From positions 663,036 through 727,035 of the forward strand of contig CM068323.1 in NCBI GenBank assembly GCA_034766995.1: a DNA stretch of 64,000 bases, read 5' to 3'. Both the position numbers and the translations under genes were made by a program. Under the pieces are notes generated by a model that was not told the DNA's origin, ran no database searches, and saw only the letters and a program-made list of their open reading frames with translations. Position 1 is the first letter of the stretch. The number at the start of each line of letters is the position of its first letter. The stretch comes from Acanthacorydalis orientalis (lineage: Eukaryota > Arthropoda > Insecta > Megaloptera > Corydalidae). Positions 56,107 through 64,000 of the stretch are shown here, piece by piece.

Positions 56107-59100
56107 ACGTTCCTAAGACAATGGTTTGGTAAAAATGTCAGCATGTTGGAGATCGGTTAGTACGTATTCAACAGTAATCTCCCCGTTCTCAACTTGCTCC
56201 CGTATGTAGTGGTACCTGATATCGATATGTTTTGTTCGTTTGTGGAACACGGGGTTCTTAATCAAGCGTATCGAGCTTTGATTATCGATAAATAAGCACG
56301 TGGGAGCCTGGCTTTTGTGTCCTAGACCGGAGAGTAGTTTTTGTAGCCATATTGCTTCTTTTGCTGCTACAGCTGCTGCGACATATTCGGCCTCGGTTGT
56401 GCTCATTGTCACCATGTTCTGCCGTTGAGATGACCAGGTTACAACGCCGTCCGATACGTTGAACGCGTATCCTGACATTGACCTGCGTGTCTCGGGATCG
56501 CGTGCATAGTCTGCATCCGAGAAGCCTATCAGCTGTGGTTCGCCCCCACCACAGCTGTACAATATCCCTAAATTGCTGGTTCCGATTAAATATTTAAAAA
56601 TTCACTTCACAGCCTGCCAATGGTTTTCATTACAGTTACTCAGGTATTTGCTTACAGCAAAAGCGATGTCCGGCCTGGACACAACTGTCAGAAACGTAAG
56701 TGATACGACGGCTATGGTACGTTTGGCTTTGTATCGTCATCGTGCGCTGGCTCCAACACCACGTTTGGATGAGCCGGAACACTCACGTTTTTGGCATTAT
56801 GCATATGGAATTTATCGATGATCCTCATAACATACGAATTTTGATGTATGAGTAAGGTTTTGTTTGTACGGTCACGCTCTATCTGCAGACCCAAGAAACT
56901 TGTTGCGTTGTCCAGGGTGATCTCAAACATTTCCTCCAGAGATTTGATAACTAGGTCTAAGGCTCTGTTGGACCTAGATGCAATTAGCCCGTCGTCCACA
57001 TATAGTGGCAGGTATACGTCACTGGCCTTGAAGTCGAACTGCCTTAGGAAGTTGCGGAAGGTTTCGCTCCAGTTCCGAGATGATTGCTTGAGACCGTACA
57101 TTGATCTCTGGAGCTTGCAAACCACCTCGGCAGGGTCTTCGTTGATAGTGAGACCCTCTGGTACTTCCTTATGGATCTCTTCCTTGAGCTCGCCATTGAG
57201 AAAGGCAGTTTTTACATCGAACTGCATCAGCTCCAGTTCCTCTTGGGCTACCATGGCTAACAACGCCCTGAGGGAGTCGTACCTGATCATCGGCGCAAAT
57301 GTCTCCGCGTAGTCGAGTCCTTCTTGTTGTTGAAAACCTCTTGTGCAGAGGCGTGCTTTGAAGCGACTCGGCTTGCCCGACTCTTCTAGTTGCACCTTGA
57401 AGACCCACTTAGAGTCGATTGTATTTCGGTCTGGCTCTCTCGGTACGACTACCCATGTTTGGTTTTGGCATTGGGCTGTTAGTTCGTTTTGGATCGCCTG
57501 TTCCCACTTGTCGGCATCGGGATCTCCTACTGCCACCTGGAACGTGGCTGGTGTATCATATACTACGAGATTGAGTTCATACCTCTCGGGCTTCTGCAGT
57601 CTGTCCCTGTTCCTTAGGTGTCGTGCTGGCTGGCCAGTCGGTGTAATTTCTTGGTTGGTTTGTGGTTCTGTGCAGGTTTGGTCGTCTTCATCTGGTGGTT
57701 CCTCAGCCGTGGCGTCTTCAGGTCCATCACGTGCGTTGACTGGATCTATGCCCCCGTTACATAGCAATCTCGGTGACCCGTCGTTACCATCCTCTCCTGG
57801 CGTGTGAATTTTTCGAACCTCTTCATGAAAAACAACATCGCGTGACACCGATAGGCATTTGGTCTTTGGGTCATACAATCGGTAGTTCAATGATTCCCCT
57901 TGGTATCCAACCAACAATACTCTTTTTGATTGTGGATCCAGCTTCTTTCTGAACGTCCTGGGAATGTTCTGGTGTCCTTCAGAGCCAAAGATCCTGAGAT
58001 GAGAAAGACTTGGTTTCTTTCCCATCTAGATCTCATATGGGGTCGTGGTGGGATTGTTACTTGATGAAGTCCGGTTCATGATGTACACCGCAGTATTCAA
58101 TGCCTCAGCCCAGACATTCAGTGGCATGTCTCTCGCATGAAGCATTGTTCGGACACTTTCAATCACTGTCCTATTTTCTCGCTCGGCCTTGCCGTTCTGT
58201 TGTGGTGTGTGAAGAGCTGTTGTTTCTTTTCGAATTCCCCGCGATGATAGGTATTGTTTCATTGAATGGTTACAGTATTCGGTGCCGTTATCACACCGCT
58301 TTACCTTCATAGGCTGATCGAACTTGTTATTTATCATTTTTGCAAATGCTACTAACCGCTCATATACGTCAGATTTGTGTTTCATGAAGTATATGTGCCT
58401 GAACTCCGAAGCATCGTCTTTGAATATGATGTAATATCTGGCACCACCCAACGAATCCACTAACATTGGTCCACCCACATCTGTGTGGATGAACTCTCCG
58501 GGTTTTTTTGATTTCTGTTGCCGCTTTCTGCTTGTTGGGAGCCGATGCGATTTGCCGAGCTGACACGGCTCACAAAAGAAGTCATCAGTGTTAGAAAACT
58601 TTACACCCTGCACTACACCCCTTTTAGTCATATCACTTATTGTTCTTTTACTGAGGTTTTATTTGTTTAAAACCTTGAGTGACGATACAGTCATTGCGTT
58701 TAATTACTACATATTGTCCTTTAAACAGTACAAGTCCTTTGTTAGTACACATTCCCACCGAAAACAGGTCGTTTCGCACTTTCGGGATATGCAACACATT
58801 TTCAATACTGGCTTCCTGCCACTCATTGTCAATCAGTTTCTCGATGATAATCGTCCCTGTACCCTGAACTTGACACTCGCCGTCATCACCCAACAAAACT
58901 GTTTCACTCTGACAAGGTTGAAAGTCACTAAACCAGTATCGTCAATAAGTAATGTGCCTCGATGCATCACTGTGGTAAGCAAGATTTCACTACTGTCTAG
59001 ACTAAATATGCGCGATCTGCTCTTCGGATGGGATCCCTGCTTTACGGACGCAACTGTCGCTGTGTCCGCTTGAGGCCGTTGCGACGAATGCACATGTAGG

Positions 59101-59156
59101 GATAACCTATCTCCGTCTCTCTCCATCCCAAGAGTGGGGGTAACTCTCTCACTCAC
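56107..59156 (-). pseudogene. Ty1/Copia polyprotein: protease, integrase, reverse transcriptase, RNase H
   Basis: Right to left: a degraded protease (HSDASRHIT where DSGASRHMT is expected), SVMLGDDGECQVQGTG-like region, IENVLHIPKVRNDLFSVGMC, integrase with CEPCQLGKSHRLP, HTDVGGPM, CDNGTEYCN, TPQQNGKAERENRT and NRTSSSNNPTTTPYEI, then TAG in place of Trp. RT follows: GKKPSLSHLRIFGSEG, SKWVFKVQLEESGKPSRFKA, FDVKTAFLNGELKEEI, SMYGLKQSSRNW and YLPLYVDDGLIASR (catalytic pair). RNase H: GFSDADYARDPETRRSMSGY, STTEAEYVAAAVAAKEAIW, FIDNQSSIRLIKNP and ADIFTKPLS. Gag is missing and the frame breaks near 56700 and 58640. Probably a relatively recent but dead copy. Confidence 0.92.
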
Positions 59157-59277
59157 ACAGCTTGCCTTACTTGCAAGTCATAACTGCTCAGATGCTTAAC
59201 TGATACGCATCTAGCCTGTACATTAGTCTCTAGTTATCTTAAATAAATATTATATTTGTTATAATAAACCGAGTCTA
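59157..59277. other. Short unassigned spacer
   Basis: AT-rich sequence with AATAAA-like signals between Copia and the next gag; may be LTR remains. Confidence 0.3.
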
Positions 59278-59955
59278 TCATTTATTCTGTAACATATTAT
59301 TATTATTGTTGCCTTGCTGTTTGCTCCTAGACTTTGATCGGCCGCGTTGATACTGCTGTTTATTTTGACTTTTTTTAAATAGGTCCATTAAAGAATGAAA
59401 TTTAGCTTCTAGACGCTTAATTTCGCTCGCGGTTGAGGAAGACGAATTATTAGATACCTCAAAAGCTTGTGGAAAGCTACTGTTGTTTTGAGAATACAAC
59501 TTATCTGCGAGGGTGGCTAATGTTTCAAGGTTTTGATCGGATACTATAGTTAAGATATCACGTTCTTGCTGTGATAAGCAGTCTAAAAATATTGTTTTTA
59601 ACACCTGAGCACCAAGATTACTGTCGTTGAGATCACGGAGTTGACTCAAAATTCTCGACGGTTTACAATTAACATCTACACGCCCTTGTAAAAGTTTTTT
59701 TAAACTGTCCTCGCTATAAGTTCCAAACGCGCAATTAATTTACTTTTTGCTTGTTCAAACGCATCAGCAGGCAGTACAGGAAGATTGATTATCAGGCTTA
59801 CACATTTAAAAGCTTCCGGCTCATCGAGAGCCATGACTAAGTAATCAAATTTCGTAGCTTCAACGGTTATACCCGATCTGCGAAAACTAGCTTCGACTTG
59901 ATACATCCAAGTATGTATATCGGAAGTAAAATTTTTAGTATTTTAGGCGCTACCG
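59278..59955 (-). pseudogene. Ty3/Gypsy gag (second copy in a broken tandem)
   Basis: Minus strand: WMYQVEASFRRSGITVEAT, KFDYLVMALDEPEAFKCV, PADAFEQAKSKLIARLEL, then after a shift RVDVNCKPSRILSQLRDLND, LGAQVLKTIFLDCLSQQERD, ILTIVSDQNLETLATLADKL and a Gln/Asn/Arg-rich tail. It is the capsid part of Gag of the same Gypsy lineage as 61844-62268. No zinc knuckle is seen. On its right it joins the RNase H of the next entry without LTR or integrase between. Confidence 0.78.
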
Positions 59956-59984
59956 CGTCAACATGCCCTGCATTTTGAACAGCT

Positions 59985-62268
59985 TCATAAAACAGCTTCA
60001 ATACGAGAAAGAGTATCGGCAACGAAATTATCGATACCTTTGGTATGTTGAATGTCTGTTGAAAATTCTGCGATGAAAGAGAGTTGATTGAGTTGAATTG
60101 GTGGAAGTTTTTCACGTTTTTGTTGAAAAGCGTAAACCAATGGTTTGTGATCTGTGTAGATCGTTAATATATGTCCTTCTAAAAGATGTTGAAAATGCTG
60201 AATTGCAGCGTAGATAGCGAGAAGTTCGCGATAGTAAGCAGGCCAAGAACTTTCTTTCGAGGACATTTTCTTTGAAAAAAATGCAAGTGGCTGCCAAATG
60301 TCATCAACAAGCTGCTGTAAACATGCTCCATCAGAATGATTTGAAGCATCTGTGAACAAACCAAGTGGCGCGTCGATACGAGGACAAGAAGACAAGAAGA
60401 GAAGCAGAAGAAATGCAGTTTTTGCATTTAGAGAAAGCTTCTTCTAGTTCAGGTGTCCAATCTATCGCTTGAGAACCTTTCATAATTGGATTTCTAATCG
60501 CGTCATGTAAAGGAGCTTCGTATTCAGAGGCGTGAGGTATAAATCTGCAGTAAAAGTTCAGAATTCCCAGGAAACTGCGAATACTTTGCGCTGTTTTTGG
60601 TAGAGGGTAGTCTTTTATTGCCTGAACTTGATCTTCTAGGGCACGAATGCCATCAGCAGAAATAGTATAACCTATAAAAGGAACCTCGGAAAGTCCAAAG
60701 ATGCATTTTTGTGGATTGATGATTAAGCCGTATTTCGAAAGATGTTCAAAAATAATTCTGAGATGACGTTCGTGTTCTTTAGAACGAGAGAAAACGAGAA
60801 TGTCGTCCATGTAAGCGAAGCAAAAGTCCAAACCAGGTAAAACTTCATCCATAAATCTTTGAAACGTTTGACCAGCATTTCGAAGTCCAAACGTCATGAA
60901 TGGAAATTCGAAAAGACCAAATGGTGTGATGATAGCAGTTTTCCCAATATCTTCTTCAGCAACTGGAATTTGTTGATAAGCCTTGACTAAATCGATTTTA
61001 GAAAACTCCGTACAACCGTCAATAAAGTAAGTGGCATCGTGAATGTGACGAACAGGATAACGATCCGGAATTGTTCGAGCGTTCAACGCGCGAAAATCAC
61101 AGGAACGCCAAGTTGAGTAACTTTTTGATGCTACGTGTAAAGGAGAAGACCAAGAACTCTCGGAAGGACGAGTTGTACCAGCTTGCAACATGTCATCGAA
61201 TTCTTTTCGAGCAATTTTCAATTTTTCATGACTTAATCGGCAAACTTTACTTCTAACCGGTGATCCAGGAGTCGTGCGAATGTGATGAACAGTTTCATGT
61301 TTAATATTTCGAGGTAAACCTGGTGGACGAGTAATTTCAGGAAATTCAGAAACAAGAGCAGAGTACATTGAAGAGAAGTAAGTTGAAATAGCTTTAACAC
61401 TGCTCTGCGAAGAACGTTGAGATGAACCTCAAGCTTGAAGTCCGGTGGAAACATCGATTATGTGTTTTGTACGGCAATCAGGTAAAAGATGATAATGAGC
61501 AAGAAAATCTGATCCAATGATCGGTAAATCAACATCAGCAAAGATAAATCTCCACAAGAAATTACGTCGAAGGCCTAAGTTGAGATTTAGGGTTATAAAA
61601 CCGTATGTTTTGATTTTGCTTCCATTGGCAGCACACAAATCATAGTTGATGGGAGCACGACGAGGAAAACAACACAAATCAGAACCAGTATCAATGAGAA
61701 AGCGATGTTTAGATTTTTTATCAACAACGATGAGACGGCTTCCAGATGAAGAGCAGAGTCAGATGCCGTCCTTACAGACTGTTTTGGTCGTTTCCCGAAA
61801 AACTGCAAGGTTTGATGCACTTTTTAGCGTTTTGCTGAAACTTTTAGTGGTACCAACAAACTTGGCCCGATTGTTGGTTAGAATTTTCACGAGTGCAAGA
61901 TTTACTCCTCTGTCTAAAATTGTGGTTAGAACTGCGAGGACGCGAGCGAGAGGCTGACAACTCGGCGACTTGCTTTTGTGAATCGGCAATCGCTTTTAAT
62001 AAGTCGTTTTCGGTACCTCTATCGTTGAACGCTGCGTTGACCGAGAAAGTTGGTGTGCATGGCGAAATCTCGATGATTTTGTCAGCGAGCTCCGCAAGCT
62101 TATCGAGCGCAAATTCAGACTGCGATGCAAGGATAGCCTGGACGTTCGACGGAAGACGTTGAAGCCAAAGTTGACGTAGAGGCACGCTGCAGCTTTCTGC
62201 AATGTGTTTACCCCGCAGATTCGATGGAGGTATCTCGTGATGGTTTCCGAGAGATTGGAAGCTCCGTG
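59985..62268 (-). pseudogene. Ty3/Gypsy gag-pol: gag, protease, reverse transcriptase, RNase H
   Basis: Gag end (62268-61844): LRGKHIAESCSVPLRQLWLQ, RLPSNVQAILASQSEFALDK and LAELADKI, then a basic region. Protease: KKSKHRFLIDTGSDLCCFPR and LPIIGSDFLAHYHLLPDC. RT (61368-60391): HETVHHIRTTPGSPVRSKV, FDDMLQAGTTRPSESSWSSP, RALNARTIPDRYPVRHIHD, KIDLVKAYQQIPVAEED, FGLRNAGQTFQRFMDEVL and FAYMDDILVFSRS (catalytic pair). RNase H after a shift near 60390: GLFTDASNHSDGACLQQL, PAYYRELLAIYAAIQHF and TIYTDHKPLVYAF, ending NFVADTLSR. Integrase is absent. Long open stretches suggest moderate age. Confidence 0.9.
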
Positions 62269-63740
62269 ATTTATCGTAAGAAGTCGTTCTGTACGACCTG
62301 TAGCCACACTGTGATGACGTATAGGAGTGAGTTTCGAATGCAGGCCTTGTAGATGTGAATCTTGACCGCAAGCGGAATGTTTTTGAATCTGAGGATGGGG
62401 GCGGTATTGAATTTTGCTGCTCTCGAATTGGCTATTCTATCCTTGGCTGTGGCTATGAAGTTGAATTTGCTGTCCAGGACGAGTCCAAGATATTTCAGTT
62501 TTTGAGAAGTATGGACGACGTCCTCCTGGAACTTGATGATGTTTCTGCCCGGACCTTCCGGTGGAGAAGATGACGGCTCCCGTCTTCGCACTGTTCACTC
62601 GTATTTTGTTACGCGCGAAGTACTTGCTGGTCTGGGTGAGAGCTAGCTCCATGGAGTTGATCGCTAGGTTGATGGAGTGCTGGTTACAGGAGACGTAAAG
62701 GGCCGTATCATCAGCGTAGAACGCTCTGCTGTTGGATGTGTTGAGTTTAGGGAAGTCGTGAATGTAGAAGGTGAACAGGATCGGCCCCAGGACGCTGCTT
62801 TGGGATACTCCTGCGGGAATTGGTTGTGGATTGGTGTGCATACCTTGAACCTCTACGTAGAACCTGCGAAGAGTAGGGTAGGATTGGATGGTTTCAACAA
62901 GGTACGTGGGGATGAATCGGTGGTCTAGCTTGCAGACTAGGTTGTCATGCCAGACCGAGTCGAAGGTCTTCTCGATGTCGAGTGACACGAGAATAGTCGG
63001 GTGTCGTCTTTTAAGGCTTATGGTGATGCCCCTGGTGATTCTAGCCAGTTGGTGTGTGGTGGAGTGTTTCCTCATTAACCCGAATTGTTCTGAATGGATG
63101 ATTTGAAGGAATCCCGGTAATTCAGGAATCGGGTGTGGAGTACCCGCTCATACATCTTACGGCGGGCAAGAGACTGATGTGGCGGTAGTTGAGGGTGGGT
63201 TTTCCGGGTTTTGGGAGTAGGATGACCTTTACAGTTTTCCAGTGCCCCGGGTTAGTGGTTTAGCTCCATGGCCCCGTTGATGATCCTGCAGAGGAACGCA
63301 ATTCCAAACCTGGGAAGGTTCTTGATCATTGGGTTCCCGATGCCGTCTTGTCCCAAAGGTTTACGACTTTTTAGTTTACTTACCAGTTTGTAAATCTCCG
63401 CGTTGGTGGTGAAGGTTTCGCAGGGCGATGGCGCCATCCTGCGGATCCTGTTGGCTGCGTTGTTTACTTGAAAGTCGTGTCTTGGGCTACCAAGATGTTA
63501 GGTTAGGGTATGCGCGTTCCCGAAGGCCCGGGCGATGGCGTTTTCTCTGTCAGTAGGTGACGTTGCAAAGTCTTCCTCGGTGATGAGAGCGGTGGTTGAA
63601 TCGTGGGATGAGCATAGCCTCTTAATGAGTGGCCAGGCAGTGTTCTTGTTTTCCTCTAGAACTTTGAAGACCGATCTCTCTCATAGTTATGTGGGGGTGC
63701 ACAGCGGCAGTGACAGGAGAAATGAGGTTAAACGTAATTG
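62269..63740 (-). pseudogene. Non-LTR ORF2 reverse transcriptase, same family as 7429-8424
   Basis: Right to left: NKNTAWPLIKRL and TALITEEDFATSPTDRENAI, then PSPCETFTTNAEIYKLVSKL, KSRKPLGQDGIGNPMIKNLP, a shifted stretch with VILLPKPGKPTLNYR, THQLARITRGITISLKRRHP, SLDIEKTFDSVWHDNLVCKL, IPAGVSQSSVLGPILFTFYI, AFYADDTALYVS (catalytic pair), RVNSAKTGAVIF, LKYLGLVLDSKFNF and HIYKACIRNSLLYVITVW. Stops and at least three frameshifts make it a pseudogene. It is cut at 62269 by the Gypsy gag. Confidence 0.88.
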
Positions 63741-64000
63741 AAGTTTTTAATAATGCATTATATTATGTATATAAAATGAATACATGAACTGTGATTTTAT
63801 AATCTCGACGTACAAAATAGAAGTACCGAAGGACGCGCACACACGAGCCTAACCTCTAGGAGTATCGTAACTCGGCTAGAGACGATGTTAGGTGCGAGGT
63901 GAGTTGTGTTGTCGTGTCGGTGTCGAGTAGACGATTGATTCGGTTGTGTCTTTTTGCGTTTCTGCGTAAAGGTGGAAAGGGAGCGGAGAGGGAGTGTCAT
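63741..64000. other. No gene recognised at the window end
   Basis: An open frame on the minus strand (64000-63797) is rich in Thr/Arg/Ser and matches nothing I recognise. Confidence 0.3.

Overview
This window looks like a block of transposon-dense, probably heterochromatic or repeat-island DNA from an arthropod, most likely an insect. The families present are typical of insect genomes: Jockey-type non-LTR elements, Harbinger elements with a MADF/BESS partner gene, mariner and Tc1, P superfamily, Helitron, Ty3/Gypsy and Ty1/Copia. Genes have spliceosomal introns, TA microsatellites are long, and CpG is not depleted. Hymenoptera would fit, but nothing here proves the order. I see no convincing host gene, no rRNA or tRNA gene and no CRISPR array. 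Almost every coding stretch is a transposon gene or its remains.

Layout. 1-9.3 kb: tail of one Jockey-like element, a short poly-A retroposon with a 12-bp target duplication, a nearly complete second Jockey-like element (intact ORF1, ORF2 broken by one frameshift), then a decayed third non-LTR element cut by a dead mariner. 9.3-17.2 kb: a Harbinger cluster. Its centrepiece is a composite of about 4.3 kb with terminal inverted repeats of over 300 bp. It carries an open MADF-BESS gene and a frameshifted transposase on the opposite strand. 17.4-18.3 kb: an internally deleted P-superfamily copy. 19.3-22.9 kb: Tc1 debris and a Gypsy element holding a non-LTR insertion and a solo LTR. 23.6-25.9 kb: a 5'-truncated Jockey copy of the same family as position 1. 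26.7-28.2 kb: a decayed Helitron helicase.

28.2-34.1 kb is mostly AT-rich and unassigned, ending in a 911-bp tandem duplication that contains a solo LTR. 34.1-38.6 kb: a Copia element on the minus strand split by an internally deleted Gypsy with both LTRs. 39.5-43.7 kb: an RTE-like tail, a second copy of an unnamed CpG-rich repeat, and a pseudogene of an unnamed recurrent protein family. 43.8-51.3 kb: nested Gypsy elements next to two P-superfamily copies and another non-LTR fragment. 51.8-56 kb: three Gypsy pol fragments with a BESS-like scrap and a TA array of about 400 bp. 56.1-59.2 kb: Copia pol. 59.3-62.3 kb: Gypsy gag and pol without integrase. 62.3-63.7 kb: non-LTR reverse transcriptase.

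The most unusual organisation is in the Harbinger cluster. Comparing three copies shows that the MADF gene and the transposase gene, on opposite strands, have interleaved exons: each gene's second exon lies inside the other gene's intron. Other points of note are a Gypsy copy bounded by LTR ends in inverted orientation but flanked by a clean 5-bp duplication, recurrent breakpoints at one codon in three P copies, and an unnamed repeat present three times. All coordinates of decayed elements are read by eye and are approximate at the edges.
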